A DNA stretch of 64,000 nt, from assembly GCF_900188335.1 (NCBI RefSeq), contig NZ_FZOY01000006.1, positions 1 to 64,000 of the forward strand, in the 5' to 3' direction. This stretch comes from Tropicimonas sediminicola (GTDB taxonomy: Bacteria; Pseudomonadota; Alphaproteobacteria; Rhodobacterales; Rhodobacteraceae). Of the stretch, positions 20,680 to 30,194 are shown one piece after another. A program made the position numbers and the translations under genes. How positions within the stretch are numbered: the stretch's first letter is position 1; every line of letters begins with the position of its first letter. The notes under the pieces are model-generated. The model saw nothing but the letters and a program-made list of their open reading frames with translations. It did no database searches and had not been told where the DNA came from.

Positions 20680-20853
20680 GCGCTCCCGTGGTCGGGGTGC
20701 GGGCGGTGTAATGTTTGCGCGGAGGGGGCGCAAGGGCTTTTCTTGCGCCCGGTGCCGTCAATTTGAAGATTGCGGATGCGATGCAGCGAGCGGGATGGCT
20801 TGGCTTTGCCGTGGCGGCGCACTACCCCTGAGACAAGCAGACGGAGTTTGTCG

Positions 20854-21714
20854 ATGATCCTTCGCCCCATACTTTCAACGCTCGCCCTGTGCCTTCTGGC
20901 CGTCGCGGCCTCGGCGCAATCCAGCGAGGCGCCGCCGAGGGCGACGCCCGAGGAACGAGCGCGTCTCGAACCGCTGATGGATGCGCTGGAGATGGATACG
21001 CTTCTCGGCATCATGCAGGACGAGGGCGTCGATTACGCCGGCGACCTCGAGGCGGACATGTTCCCGGGGCGCGGCGGCGAGCGGTGGCCGGAAATCGTGG
21101 CCGGCATCTTCGATGCGGACCGGATGGCCGATATCCTCGAGGACGAGCTCGCGGCGGACCTGCCGGCGTGGCATCTCGACCCGCTCATCGATTTCTTCAC
21201 CACCGAGCCCGGGCGCGAGATCGTCCAGCTCGAGATAAGCGCACGGCAGGCGATGCTCGATCCCGGCGTCGAGGCGGCGGCGAACGAGGCGATGGCTGTG
21301 CTTCTGGAAGAGGGCGGGCCGCGGCTCGACCTGCTGGAAGATTTCGAAGCCGCCAACGACCTGCTGGAGATGAACGTCGTCGGCGCACTCAACGCCAACT
21401 ATGCCTTCTATTCCGGTCTGAACGCCGCCGGCGCGTTTGGCGACTTCATGGGCGAGGAGGACATGCTGCGCGATGTCTGGTCCCAGGAGGACGAGATCCG
21501 CGACGAAACCGGGACCTGGCTATATTCCTATCTCGCGATGGCCTACCAGCCACTCACGGACGCGGAGTTGGAAGCCTACCTCGAACTCTCCCGGAGCGAG
21601 GCCGGGCGCAGCCTGAACACGCATCTCTTCGCCGCCTTCGACGAGATGTTCCGCACCATTTCCTACGACCTCGGCATGGCCGCCGCGCGGTTCATGGCCG
21701 GCGAGGATCTCTGA
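20854..21714 (+). CDS. exported DUF2059-like protein
   Basis: A 286-residue protein with a signal peptide (LSTLALCLLAVAASA, cleaved near AQS). The rest is acidic and almost entirely helical. Repeated segments such as LIDFFTTEPGREIVQLE and YLELSRSEAGRSLN match the pattern of DUF2059 proteins, where a helix ends in F/L followed by S/T-x-x-G-[KR]. Two such units are visible, around residues 107-123 and 235-252. The function of the family is not known; the location should be periplasmic. It stands alone between tRNA-Ser and rplU. Confidence 0.7.
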   Translation: MILRPILSTLALCLLAVAASAQSSEAPPRATPEERARLEPLMDALEMDTLLGIMQDEGVDYAGDLEADMFPGRGGERWPEIVAGIFDADRMADILEDELAADLPAWHLDPLIDFFTTEPGREIVQLEISARQAMLDPGVEAAANEAMAVLLEEGGPRLDLLEDFEAANDLLEMNVVGALNANYAFYSGLNAAGAFGDFMGEEDMLRDVWSQEDEIRDETGTWLYSYLAMAYQPLTDAELEAYLELSRSEAGRSLNTHLFAAFDEMFRTISYDLGMAAARFMAGEDL

Positions 21715-21916
21715 GCCCGTCGCGGGAGGCGCCGCACGGGCCGGAATGTCTTGACACGCAGGGCTTTCTCGCTCATACGGCCCTCTCCGTGGCCGGACTC
21801 CGGCACGGAAACAAGAAACACGCCCCCGAAGGGGCGCGCTGTCCGAGGTGCCGGTTTCCGGCGAGAACGCCCGCGAGGGGACCATGAAGGACGCGTCGAG
21901 AGCAAAGGAAAGACCC

Positions 21917-22585
21917 ATGTTTGCGGTCCTCAAGACCGGCGGCAAGCAATACCGCGTCCAGTCGGGCGACGTGCTGCGCGTCGAGAAGCTGGCGGCCACT
22001 GCCGGCGAAACCGTTCAATTCAATGACATCCTGATGATCGGCTCCACCGTGGGTGCGCCGCTCGTCGATGGCGCGGCCGTGCAGGCCGAGGTGCTCGACC
22101 AGATCAAGGGCGTCAAGACCATCAGCTTCGTGAAGCGCCGCCGAAAGCACAGCTCCAAGCGGACCCGGGGCCATCGCCAGCAGCTGACCGTGCTGCGCAT
22201 CACCGACATCCTCGAATCGGGCGCTGACGCGACCGGCGTGAAGGCTGCCGTGGGCGCGGGCTCCGTTGCCGGTGTCGCGGTTGCCGCCACCGAAGCCAAG
22301 CCGGCCGCCAAGGCCGCCCCGAAAGCCAAGGCCGCCCCGAAGGCGAAGGCTGCTGCCGCGCCCGCCGCGGAAGCCCCTGCCGGTGCGGACGACCTGAAGA
22401 AACTGTCGGGCGTGGGCCCGGCGCTGGAGAAGAAGCTGCACGCCGCCGGCGTGACCAGCTTCGCGCAGATTGCCGGCTGGACCGAAGCCGACATCGGCGA
22501 GTTCGACGAGAAACTGTCGTTCAAGGGCCGCATCGAGCGCGAAGGCTGGGTCGAGCAGGCCAAGGCCATCGTGGCCGAAGGCTGA
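21917..22585 (+). CDS. rplU: 50S ribosomal protein L21 with C-terminal helix-hairpin-helix extension
   Basis: A 222-residue L21. The first about 103 residues are the ribosomal protein ([14 protein letters not shown] start, the [19 protein letters not shown]-binding stretch). An Ala/Lys-rich flexible linker (about 130-155, repeats of KAAPKA) leads to a domain at about 158-222 with a helix-hairpin-helix signature ([19 protein letters not shown]). Such an extension roughly doubles the normal length; I recall similar tails in Rhodobacterales L21. It is followed 19 bp later by rpmA, the usual rplU-rpmA operon. Confidence 0.95.
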   Translation: MFAVLKTGGKQYRVQSGDVLRVEKLAATAGETVQFNDILMIGSTVGAPLVDGAAVQAEVLDQIKGVKTISFVKRRRKHSSKRTRGHRQQLTVLRITDILESGADATGVKAAVGAGSVAGVAVAATEAKPAAKAAPKAKAAPKAKAAAAPAAEAPAGADDLKKLSGVGPALEKKLHAAGVTSFAQIAGWTEADIGEFDEKLSFKGRIEREGWVEQAKAIVAEG

Positions 22586-22604
22586 GACAGAAGGAGCAAG
22601 CGAT

Positions 22605-22874
22605 ATGGCACATAAAAAAGCAGGCGGTTCATCCCGTAACGGTCGCGACTCCATCGGTCGCCGCCTTGGTGTGAAGAAATACGGCGGCGAAGCCGTCATC
22701 CCCGGCAACATCATCGTGCGTCAGCGCGGTAACAAGTGGTGGCCGGGCGAGGGCGTCGGCCAGGGCAAGGATCACACGATCTTCGCCACCGTCGAAGGCG
22801 CCGTGAAGTACCACAAGGGCCTCAAGGGCCGCACGTTCATTTCGGTGCTCCCGGTCGCGGAAGCCGCCGAGTAA
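22605..22874 (+). CDS. rpmA: 50S ribosomal protein L27
   Basis: An 89-residue L27, normal length. The N-terminus [15 protein letters not shown], which reaches toward the peptidyl transferase centre, and the [12 protein letters not shown] segment are typical. It starts with an AAGGAG Shine-Dalgarno sequence and forms an operon with rplU. Confidence 0.97.
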   Translation: MAHKKAGGSSRNGRDSIGRRLGVKKYGGEAVIPGNIIVRQRGNKWWPGEGVGQGKDHTIFATVEGAVKYHKGLKGRTFISVLPVAEAAE

Positions 22875-22899
22875 GCCGAACCCGGTACAAGACAGACCT

Positions 22900-22929
22900 G
22901 GGGGGATCGGCGAAACGGCCGGTCCCCCC
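22900..22929 (+). terminator. GC-rich hairpin after rpmA
   Basis: GGGGGGATCGG pairs with CCGGTCCCCCC over 11 positions (one G-T), 25 bases after the rpmA stop. There is no T-tract after it, so it may be a partial terminator or an mRNA-stabilising hairpin that lowers expression of the next gene. Confidence 0.5.
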
Positions 22930-22956
22930 AAGCGATTCTCTGGAAAAGGTCCTGGA

Positions 22957-23283
22957 ATGACTGACGCTTCGTGCATCAGCCCCATCGACGCTCTGCGCGC
23001 CGGAACCCGTGGACGCCTGCGCCCCGCGCTCGGCGCCGCGTTCTGGGCGACCCTGGCCGCGATCAGCCTCGCCGCGTTCCGCCTGAGCCAGGCGCGGCTG
23101 CAGCCGGATGCCATTGCGACCGGCGTGCCCGGGTTCCTGTTCCGGCTGGTCATCCAGCCGCTGGACTGGGCCGCGCACAACCTCGTGACGCCGGTTCTGG
23201 ATCACAACGTCTTGGAAGCCGCTGTGGTCGCTACCATTTTCAGTATATGCTGGTTGCGCCAGATGCGGCGCACGAGCCTCTAG
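22957..23283 (+). CDS. small protein with one or two membrane segments, unknown
   Basis: A 108-residue protein that I do not recognise. Hydrophobic stretches lie at about 26-44 (ALGAAFWATLAAISLAAF) and 86-100 (LEAAVVATIFSICWL), with a basic, Arg-rich C-terminus, so an inner-membrane location is likely. It sits between rpmA and the GNAT genes on the same strand, 82 bp after rpmA with a hairpin in between. Codon use looks normal for the window. No function can be offered. Confidence 0.55.
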   Translation: MTDASCISPIDALRAGTRGRLRPALGAAFWATLAAISLAAFRLSQARLQPDAIATGVPGFLFRLVIQPLDWAAHNLVTPVLDHNVLEAAVVATIFSICWLRQMRRTSL

Positions 23284-23341
23284 GGAGGGGGCGGTCTCCG
23301 GCGAGTTGAACGATTGCGCTTCCCGGGAGGAGGGAAACGAC

Positions 23342-23887
23342 ATGCAGATAGAGAAGATCACCGGCCAGAAGGTCATACAGTCCGAACGCGTCACGCTGCG
23401 TCCGCTTCAGAAGTCCGACATGGGTCTGCTGGAGCTTTACGCCGGCGACGAACGTGTCGCGATGGCCACCCGGTCGATTCCGCATCCGCTGCCCCCCGGT
23501 GCGACCGAAGCCTTCATCTCCCGCAGCCTGGCCGACGACCGCAAGGAAGATGTCTGGGCAATGGACGGCACCGCGGCCGGCCTTGGAGAGCTGGTCGGCG
23601 TGATCAGCCTCTCGCGTATGGCTGACGCGCCCCGGAAATCCGAAATCGGCTACTGGGTCGCCCCGGTGATGTGGCACACCGGCCTCGCTTCCGAGGCGGT
23701 CGGGGCGCTGCTCGCCGCCAATCCGCAGGGCTGCGACACGATCTTTGCCGAGGTGTTTCAGGACAACCCGATCTCCGCGCGGATCCTGACCAATGCCGGC
23801 TTCGAGTATCTCGGCGACGCCGAGGTCTTCTCTGTCGCCCGGAATGCCACGGTTCCAACCTGGACCTATCTCAAGAAGCTCTCCTAG
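23342..23887 (+). CDS. GNAT-family N-acetyltransferase
   Basis: A 181-residue acetyltransferase of the RimJ/RimL-like type. The start segment SERVTLRPLQKSDM, the central EIGYWVAPVMWHTGLASEAV (a variant of the acetyl-CoA-binding loop, lacking the full Q/RxxGxG/A) and the late NPISARILTNAGFEYLG are the family's conserved blocks. The substrate is unknown. The start ATG at 23342 follows GGAGGG; the frame opens 36 bases earlier. It is followed immediately by a second GNAT gene. Confidence 0.82.
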   Translation: MQIEKITGQKVIQSERVTLRPLQKSDMGLLELYAGDERVAMATRSIPHPLPPGATEAFISRSLADDRKEDVWAMDGTAAGLGELVGVISLSRMADAPRKSEIGYWVAPVMWHTGLASEAVGALLAANPQGCDTIFAEVFQDNPISARILTNAGFEYLGDAEVFSVARNATVPTWTYLKKLS

Positions 23888-24943
23888 ATGACTGACAGGC
23901 GGGACGAAATCGAGATCAAGACGCCCCGCCTGACACTTCGGACCTTCCGGGCGGCGGACGTTCCGGCCATTGTCGAGGGGATCGGCGACTTCGAGGTCTC
24001 GAAGTGGCTTGCTCCGGTGCCTCATCCCTATGGGCCGGCCGACGCGGAATGGTATCTGGAAACCCTGGCTAGGCAGCCGAACTATTGGGCGATCACCCGA
24101 AAGGGTGCGCTGATCGGCGGAATGGCGATTGATGACTCGCTTGGCTACTGGCTGGCGCGCTCGGAATGGGGACAAGGCTATGCCACAGAGGCCGGCTTTG
24201 CCGTAATTGACCGGTGGTTCGCCAACCCGGAGGCGCCCGACCTCACTTCCGGTCATTTCGATGACAACGCGCGCTCGGGGGGCGTGCTGTGCAAGCTCGG
24301 GTTCGAATATACCGGGCGCAAGCCCATGTTCTGCCGGGCCCGCGATGCGGAGTTTCCCAGCCGCCGGATGACGCTGAGCCGCGCGAAATGGCATGAGATG
24401 CGCAGCCTGCCGCACCTGACCACGCCGCGCTGCGTGCTCCGGCCCCTAACGGCAGAGGACGCACCGCGGCTGTCCGAAATCGGCGGCATCCCGGAGGTCG
24501 CCCGAAACACTGTCTCGATTCCCGCGCCTTGGCCGGTGGACGAGGCGCGGGACTGGATTGCCGCAGGCCGTTGGAAAGAGCGGCCCGGTTTCCGGCTTGG
24601 AATATTGGATCGAAATGGCCAGTTGATCGGCATGGCCGGCCTTTCGCCCGCGGATCAGGATGGCATCGCAAGTGTCGCCTATTTTGTAGAAAAATCGCTG
24701 TGGGGCAGGGGGCTGGTCACCGAGGTCATGGAGGCTTTCATCCCTGCCGTCTTCCGCGCCTTCCCCTTGAAGGCGCTGGACGCCGACCACGACACCGACA
24801 ACCCCGCTTCAGGTGTAGTTCTGCGCAAGCTTGGCTTCGACTACCTGGGTGACAGGCTAGGCGCGCGGACGCGCCTTCGCCTTGAGCCCGAGCCAGTTTC
24901 GCACTATCGGCTGGAGCGTTCCCGTTTCGAGGCCCGACTATGA
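23888..24943 (+). CDS. tandem-domain GNAT N-acetyltransferase
   Basis: A 351-residue protein with two GNAT domains in one chain. The first covers about 10-165 ([17 protein letters not shown], then [14 protein letters not shown] with a good RGxGxA-type loop). The second covers about 175-330 ([17 protein letters not shown], then [16 protein letters not shown]). Both look able to bind acetyl-CoA. The gene starts directly after the preceding GNAT gene, and its stop overlaps the obgE start by four bases (ATGA). The three consecutive GNAT domains suggest local duplication. Substrates are unknown; RimJ/RimL-like proteins often acetylate protein N-termini or small amines. Confidence 0.82.
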   Translation: MTDRRDEIEIKTPRLTLRTFRAADVPAIVEGIGDFEVSKWLAPVPHPYGPADAEWYLETLARQPNYWAITRKGALIGGMAIDDSLGYWLARSEWGQGYATEAGFAVIDRWFANPEAPDLTSGHFDDNARSGGVLCKLGFEYTGRKPMFCRARDAEFPSRRMTLSRAKWHEMRSLPHLTTPRCVLRPLTAEDAPRLSEIGGIPEVARNTVSIPAPWPVDEARDWIAAGRWKERPGFRLGILDRNGQLIGMAGLSPADQDGIASVAYFVEKSLWGRGLVTEVMEAFIPAVFRAFPLKALDADHDTDNPASGVVLRKLGFDYLGDRLGARTRLRLEPEPVSHYRLERSRFEARL

Positions 24944-25995
24944 AATTTCTCGATCTCGCCAAGGTCTATATCCGCTCCGGTTCCGGAGGCGGCGGCGCCG
25001 TGTCGTTCCGGCGCGAGAAGTTCGTCGAATACGGCGGGCCGGACGGTGGCGACGGTGGCAACGGCGGCGACGTGATCGCCGAGGCGGTCGACGGTCTGAA
25101 CACGCTGATCGACTTCCGCTATCAGCAGCACTTCTTCGCCAAGAACGGCACGCCGGGCATGGGCCGCCAGCGCACCGGCGCCGATGGCAACGACATCATC
25201 CTGCGGGTGCCTGCAGGCACCGAGATCCTCGACGAGGACGAGGAGACCGTGATCGCCGATCTCGCCAACGTGGGCGACCGCGTGGTTCTGGCCCGCGGCG
25301 GCAACGGCGGTTTCGGCAACCTGCATTTCAAGACCTCGACGAACCAGGCGCCCCGCCGCGCCAACCCGGGCCAGCCGGGAGTCGAACGAACGATCTGGCT
25401 GCGGCTCAAGCTGATCGCCGATGCCGGGTTGCTGGGCCTGCCCAATGCCGGCAAGTCCACCTTCCTGGCGGCGACCTCGAACGCACGCCCCAAGATCGCC
25501 GATTACCCGTTCACCACGCTGCATCCCAACCTCGGGGTCGTCGGCGTCGACAATGCCGAATTCGTCGTGGCCGACATTCCGGGCCTGATCGAAGGCGCGC
25601 ACGAGGGCAGGGGCATCGGCGACCGTTTCCTCGGCCATGTCGAGCGTTGCGCCGTGCTGCTGCACCTGGTGGACGGCACGTCCGAAGACATTGCCGGCGA
25701 CTACCGCACGATCATCGGCGAACTCGAAGCCTATGGCGGCGCGCTGGCCGACAAGCCGCGCATCACCGCGCTCAACAAGATCGACGCGCTCGACGACGAG
25801 CACCGCGCCGCGGCGATCGCCGAGCTTGAGGAGGCCTCCGGCGGCCGCGTCTACCCGATGTCCGGCGTCAGCCGGGAGGGGTTGAACCCGGTGCTGCGCG
25901 CCCTGCGCTCGGAGGTCGACGCCGCGCGCGGCCGCAACCGCGTGGACGATGACGAGGACGGCACGGAAGAGGAGTCCGAGGGATGGAGACCCTGA
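24940..25995 (+). CDS. obgE: Obg-family GTPase involved in ribosome assembly
   Basis: A 351-residue essential-type GTPase. The N-terminal Obg domain (about 1-158) is glycine-rich ([26 protein letters not shown]). The G domain carries GLPNAGKST (G1), DIPGLIEGA (G3) and LNKID (G4). The C-terminal tail is short and acidic. It acts in late 50S assembly and stress signalling. The gene overlaps the GNAT gene upstream (4 bp) and proB downstream (13 bp), and follows rplU-rpmA, a common neighbourhood for obg. Confidence 0.96.
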   Translation: MKFLDLAKVYIRSGSGGGGAVSFRREKFVEYGGPDGGDGGNGGDVIAEAVDGLNTLIDFRYQQHFFAKNGTPGMGRQRTGADGNDIILRVPAGTEILDEDEETVIADLANVGDRVVLARGGNGGFGNLHFKTSTNQAPRRANPGQPGVERTIWLRLKLIADAGLLGLPNAGKSTFLAATSNARPKIADYPFTTLHPNLGVVGVDNAEFVVADIPGLIEGAHEGRGIGDRFLGHVERCAVLLHLVDGTSEDIAGDYRTIIGELEAYGGALADKPRITALNKIDALDDEHRAAAIAELEEASGGRVYPMSGVSREGLNPVLRALRSEVDAARGRNRVDDDEDGTEEESEGWRP

Positions 25996-27110
25996 GCGCC
26001 CGCCAATTGCCTGCCATCGCGCAGGCCAGCCGGCTGGTCGTCAAGATCGGCTCGGCGTTGCTGGTGGATCGCGCAACCGGCGCCCTGCGCGAGGATTGGC
26101 TGACCGGCCTGGCGCTGGACGTCTCCGAGGCGCGGGCCCGCGGGACAGACGTGATCCTCGTCTCCTCCGGCTCCATCGCGCTTGGCCGCTCCAGCCTCGG
26201 GCTCGGCACCGGCGCGCTGCCGCTGGAGCAATCCCAGGCCGCCGCCGCCGTCGGCCAGATCGAGCTGGCGCGCGCCTACCGCACCGCGCTCCTGCCGCAC
26301 CGGATCAAGGCCGCGCAGGTCCTTGTGACGCTCGAGGATTCCGAGGACCGCCGCCGCTACCTCAACACCCGCGCCACGTTGGAAACGCTGCTCGGCCTCG
26401 GCGTCGTGCCGATTGTCAACGAGAACGACACGATCGCCACAGACGAGATCCGTTTCGGCGACAATGACAGGCTGGCCGCCCAGGTTGCCGTCACCGTGGG
26501 CGCGGATCAGCTGGTGCTGCTTTCGGATGTCGACGGGTTCTACTCGGCCAATCCAACGACGGACCCGACGGCCTGCCGCTACGAGGCGATCGAGCACATC
26601 ACGCCGGAGATCGAGGCGCAGGCCGGCGACGCCGCCTCGGGGCTGTCGCGTGGCGGCATGAAGACCAAGCTCATGGCCGCCAAGACGGCGACAAAGGCCG
26701 GCTGTGCCATGGTCATCACCGAAGGGTCGGTCGACCGCCCGCTGAAGGCGCTTCAGAATGGCGCCGCCTGCACCTGGTTCCTGACGGAGGGCGACCCGCA
26801 GGCGGCCCGCAAGCGCTGGATCGCCAGCATGAAGCCGCGCGGCGAGATCACCGTCGACGCCGGCGCCGCCGAGGCCCTGGCCGAGGGCCGCTCGCTGCTG
26901 CCCGCCGGCGTCACCGCCATCTCCGGCCGCTTCGGACGCGGCGATCCGGTTGCGATCATCGGCCCGGACGGGCGGCTGGGGCAGGGGCTTTGCCGCTACA
27001 CCGCCGCCGAGGCCCGCGCCATCGCCGGTCACAGATCCGGTGACATCGAGACCATCCTCGGCTATCCCGGCCGTGCCGCCTTGATCCACCGAGACGACAT
27101 GGCGCTCTGA
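25983..27110 (+). CDS. proB: glutamate 5-kinase
   Basis: A 375-residue enzyme for the first step of proline synthesis, phosphorylating glutamate. The amino acid kinase domain (about 15-260) has [10 protein letters not shown], the [11 protein letters not shown] loop, the [17 protein letters not shown] active site and [12 protein letters not shown] domain occupies about 282-365. The start overlaps the end of obgE, with a GGAG just before it. ProA follows 26 bp downstream. Confidence 0.96.
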   Translation: METLSARQLPAIAQASRLVVKIGSALLVDRATGALREDWLTGLALDVSEARARGTDVILVSSGSIALGRSSLGLGTGALPLEQSQAAAAVGQIELARAYRTALLPHRIKAAQVLVTLEDSEDRRRYLNTRATLETLLGLGVVPIVNENDTIATDEIRFGDNDRLAAQVAVTVGADQLVLLSDVDGFYSANPTTDPTACRYEAIEHITPEIEAQAGDAASGLSRGGMKTKLMAAKTATKAGCAMVITEGSVDRPLKALQNGAACTWFLTEGDPQAARKRWIASMKPRGEITVDAGAAEALAEGRSLLPAGVTAISGRFGRGDPVAIIGPDGRLGQGLCRYTAAEARAIAGHRSGDIETILGYPGRAALIHRDDMAL

Positions 27111-27136
27111 CCGCCCGCCGCCCAGAAAGAACCGAG

Positions 27137-28390
27137 ATGAAAGACCAGACCGACATTCCCGCCCTGATGGCCGAAATCGGTGCCCGCGCCAAAGCCGCCG
27201 CCGCCGAACTGGCCCATGCGAGCGCAGAGCGCAAACACGCGGCGCTGATCGCCGCCGCCGACGCGGTCTGGACGCGCCGCGACGAGATCATCAGCGCCAA
27301 CGCCAAGGACATGGAGTTCGGGCGCCAAAAGGGTCTGACCGACGCGATGATGGACCGGCTGCGGCTCGACGAGGGCCGCATCCAGGGCATTGTCGACGGG
27401 CTGCGCACTGTGGCGGAGCAAAAGGACCCGGTGGGGGATACCATCGCGGAGTGGGACATGCCCTCCGGCCTGCGCATCCGCCGCGTCCGCACCCCGCTCG
27501 GCGTGGTGGGCGTGATCTACGAAAGTCGCCCCAACGTGACCGCCGATGCCGGCGCGCTCTGCCTCAAGGCCGGCAACGCGGTGATCCTGCGCGGCGGGTC
27601 GGAGAGCTTCCATTCCTCCGCCGCCATTCATGCCTGCCTCGTCGAGGGGCTGAAGGCCGCGAACCTGCCCGAGGACGCGGTCCAGCGCGTGCCGACCCGC
27701 GACCGTGCCGCCGTTTCCGAGATGCTGCAGATGACCGGCACGATCGACGTGATCGTGCCCCGCGGCGGCAAGGGGCTGGTCGGCCTCGTCCAGCGCGAGG
27801 CGCGGGTGCCGGTCTTTGCCCATCTCGAGGGGATCTGTCACGTCTACGTCGACAAGTCCGCCGACCCTGACAAGGCCCGCGCCGTCGTGCTCAACGCCAA
27901 GACCCGCCGCACCGGCATCTGCGGCTCCGCCGAATGCCTCCTTGTCCATCGCGACATCGCGGAAACCCTCGGCCAGCAGATCGTCGACGACCTGATCGCC
28001 GCTGGCGTCGAGGTGCGCGCCCGCGGTCTCAAGGGCAGTGTCGAGGCGGCCGATTCCGACTTCGGGACCGAGTTCCTTGACATGAAGATCGCCGCGAAAG
28101 TCGTTGACGATATTGACGAAGCTATCGCCCATATCCGGGAGTTCGGCTCCAGCCACACCGAGGCGATCCTGACCGAGGATGCCGAGGCCGTCGCGCGCTT
28201 CTTCGAGCGGGTCGACAGCGCCATCGTCATGCACAACGCCTCGACCCAGTTTGCCGATGGGGGCGAATTCGGGATGGGTGCGGAGATCGGCATCGCCACC
28301 GGCAAGATGCACGCCCGCGGCCCGGTTGGCGCCGAGCAGCTGACGAGCTTCAAGTATCTCGTGGTCGGGGACGGCACGCTGCGCCCCTGA
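27137..28390 (+). CDS. proA: gamma-glutamyl phosphate reductase
   Basis: A 417-residue NADPH-dependent reductase that turns glutamyl phosphate into glutamate semialdehyde, the second step of proline synthesis. The active-site cysteine lies in [13 protein letters not shown], and the cofactor-contacting [14 protein letters not shown] and LRGGSES stretches are clear. Length is normal. It shares an operon with proB and ends 26 bp from the convergent chpT gene. Confidence 0.97.
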   Translation: MKDQTDIPALMAEIGARAKAAAAELAHASAERKHAALIAAADAVWTRRDEIISANAKDMEFGRQKGLTDAMMDRLRLDEGRIQGIVDGLRTVAEQKDPVGDTIAEWDMPSGLRIRRVRTPLGVVGVIYESRPNVTADAGALCLKAGNAVILRGGSESFHSSAAIHACLVEGLKAANLPEDAVQRVPTRDRAAVSEMLQMTGTIDVIVPRGGKGLVGLVQREARVPVFAHLEGICHVYVDKSADPDKARAVVLNAKTRRTGICGSAECLLVHRDIAETLGQQIVDDLIAAGVEVRARGLKGSVEAADSDFGTEFLDMKIAAKVVDDIDEAIAHIREFGSSHTEAILTEDAEAVARFFERVDSAIVMHNASTQFADGGEFGMGAEIGIATGKMHARGPVGAEQLTSFKYLVVGDGTLRP

Positions 28391-28397
28391 CCGCGGC

Positions 28398-28415
28398 CGG
28401 CCCGAGCGCGGGCCG
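28398..28415. terminator. hairpin between convergent proA and chpT
   Basis: CGGCCCG and CGGGCCG pair around AGCG in the 25-bp space between the two convergent stops. It has no T-tract and may work in both directions. Confidence 0.4.
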
Positions 28416-29027
28416 TCAGAATCCCAGGGTTATCTGCTCGCCCGACCGGGTGACAACGAGCTTGCGCCCGAGCCCCTGTAGCGTGTCGGGCAGCAACGCG
28501 AAATGAACCTGGGCCGGCGTGACCTCTTCGACGTCCGCGCCGGTCAGGAGGGGCGTCCAGAGCGCCTCGTCGATCCGCAGCTTTGCGGCCGTGCCGACCA
28601 CCTGCCACCGCCCGTCCGTGCGCGTCACCTCGGCCCGTCCGCCATAGGGCATCGCGCTCTCGAGACATTGCAGCGCCAACAGCGCGGCCTTCGCCTCGTC
28701 GCGGCGGCAATCGCTGTTGACCTGCCAGAAGACCTCCATCCGGGAGCCAGCGTAGAGATCGCGCAGGATCGACAGGATCTCGCTGCGGCTCGTGGCCTGG
28801 TCCTGGCCCGATTGGCCGAAGGCCAGGCGATAGAACCGGATCCGGGCATTGGCATTGGCCACGCTCTCGGAGATCAGAGACAATTCCGGTCCGCCCCCGA
28901 CTCCGGCCATCGAAAGCAGTTCGATACCGTTCCCAATCGCACCGATCGGGCTTATCAGATCATGGCAGATGCGAGAGCCTATCAGGGCCGGGATGTCGAG
29001 CCGGCGTTGGGGATGATCACTGGACAT
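28416..29027 (-). CDS. chpT: histidine phosphotransferase ChpT
   Basis: A 203-residue protein that passes phosphate from the hybrid kinase CckA to the cell-cycle regulators CtrA and CpdR. The phospho-acceptor motif CHDLISPIGAIGNGIEL carries H22, followed by a second helix of the dimerisation domain and a degenerate ATPase-like domain (about 85-203). Length and motifs match ChpT of alphaproteobacteria. In Rhodobacterales this relay mainly controls motility and gene-transfer-agent genes. It is divergent from the DUF3553 gene, with start codons 28 bp apart, so their promoters overlap or one is leaderless. Confidence 0.88.
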   Translation of the reverse strand: MSSDHPQRRLDIPALIGSRICHDLISPIGAIGNGIELLSMAGVGGGPELSLISESVANANARIRFYRLAFGQSGQDQATSRSEILSILRDLYAGSRMEVFWQVNSDCRRDEAKAALLALQCLESAMPYGGRAEVTRTDGRWQVVGTAAKLRIDEALWTPLLTGADVEEVTPAQVHFALLPDTLQGLGRKLVVTRSGEQITLGF

Positions 29028-29055
29028 GTACAGGTATTCCTGGAGGGAGTGGGAT

Positions 29056-29235
29056 ATGGACGATCTGAACGCCTTTCTCGAGCCGGGGGCACTGGTGCGT
29101 CACCCGGGCCGCCCCGATTGGGGGCTTGGGCAAGTGCAGTCCCGGATCGGGCATCGGATCACGGTAAACTTCGAGAATGCTGGCAAGGTGGTCATCGATG
29201 GGCGGGTTATCGGGTTGCTCCCGGAGTATGATTGA
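29056..29235 (+). CDS. small DUF3553 protein
   Basis: A 59-residue protein with the DUF3553 pattern: LEPGALVRHPGRPDWGLGQVQS, then ITVNFENAGKVVI. Such modules are predicted to be small beta-rich domains, related to those found at the ends of UvrD/Rep-type helicases. Its function alone is unknown. The ATG at 29056 follows a strong GGAGGGAGTGGG. Confidence 0.75.
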   Translation: MDDLNAFLEPGALVRHPGRPDWGLGQVQSRIGHRITVNFENAGKVVIDGRVIGLLPEYD

Positions 29236-29417
29236 ACTGCGACCGGAGGACCCGCGATCACTGCCACGCGCTACCGAAACAGTCCGACCATACCGGGTGC
29301 CAAGGGAGGGTCAATTCGCCGGATATGGGGAGAGCGGGGACGCGCCGAGGTTGCCAATCGCGGGGGGAGCGCCTAAGACCGGCCACCAATCTGCAAGCGA
29401 CGGACCGCCGCAACCGC

Positions 29418-30194
29418 ATGACCCCGACAGACACGACCTTCGACATCCGCCTCGCGGAGACAGAGCAGGACCTGCTGGCGGCGCAGCGTCTGCGCTATGC
29501 GGTTTTCGTGGAGGAGCTGGGCGGCGACGGCCCGCTGGTCGACCATGAGAACCGCTTTGAACGGGACCGCTTCGACCCGCATTACGATCACCTGATCCTG
29601 GTCGACCGGCGCCGCGACGCTGCGGCCCTCGACCACGTCGTGGGGGTCTACCGGCTCATGCCCGGGGACCGGGCCGAAGCGGCCGGCGGATTCTATTGCG
29701 CCGGCGAATACGACCTGGCCCCCCTTGTCGAGACCGGGCGCAGCCTGCTGGAACTTGGCCGCTCCTGCGTTCATCCCGAGTACCGCGGCGGCCTGGCGCT
29801 GCATCATCTCTGGAACGGGCTCGGTCGCTACGTGGTGCAACGCGACATCGGGATTCTCTTTGGCGTCGCGAGCTTCCATGGCACCGACGTGCAGGCGCTG
29901 GCGCAGCCGCTGTCGTTCCTGCACCATTCCCACCTCGCTCCGCCGGAGCTGCGGGTCCGGGCGCTGCCGGAGCATTTCACCGCGATGAACATCCTGCCGC
30001 TGGACCAGATCGACCGGCCGGCCGCCGTCCGCGCCATCCCCGCGCTGATCAAGGGATACCTGCGGCTCGGCGGTTACGTGGGCGAAGGCGCTTTCGTGGA
30101 CGCGAGCTTCAACACCACCGACATCTGCCTGGTGATGGACACCGACCGTATCCCGGAGCGGCAACGCGCGCTCTATGCCGGCGGCGCCGGATGA
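29418..30194 (+). CDS. olsB: L-ornithine N-alpha-acyltransferase
   Basis: A 258-residue acyltransferase of the OlsB/hemolysin-like GNAT family, which joins a 3-hydroxyacyl chain to ornithine to make lyso-ornithine lipid. Conserved blocks are AAQRLRYAVFVEELG, DHLILVDRR, ELGRSCVHPEYRGG and the LFGVASFHGTD segment. Its stop overlaps the start of olsA (ATGA), the usual olsBA pair for phosphorus-free membrane lipids. No Pho box was found in the 182-bp upstream gap, so phosphate control is not evident here. Confidence 0.87.
   Translation: MTPTDTTFDIRLAETEQDLLAAQRLRYAVFVEELGGDGPLVDHENRFERDRFDPHYDHLILVDRRRDAAALDHVVGVYRLMPGDRAEAAGGFYCAGEYDLAPLVETGRSLLELGRSCVHPEYRGGLALHHLWNGLGRYVVQRDIGILFGVASFHGTDVQALAQPLSFLHHSHLAPPELRVRALPEHFTAMNILPLDQIDRPAAVRAIPALIKGYLRLGGYVGEGAFVDASFNTTDICLVMDTDRIPERQRALYAGGAG

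Noticed and set aside
22300-22350. Tandem repeat in rplU (KAAPKA units) as a sign of recombination
   Set aside because: It is a short low-complexity linker typical of Ala/Lys-rich tails, not a mobile or regulatory repeat.
29236-29417. Pho box for olsBA
   Set aside because: Ornithine lipid genes are often phosphate-controlled, so I looked for CTGTCA-type direct repeats, but none with the 11-bp period is present.
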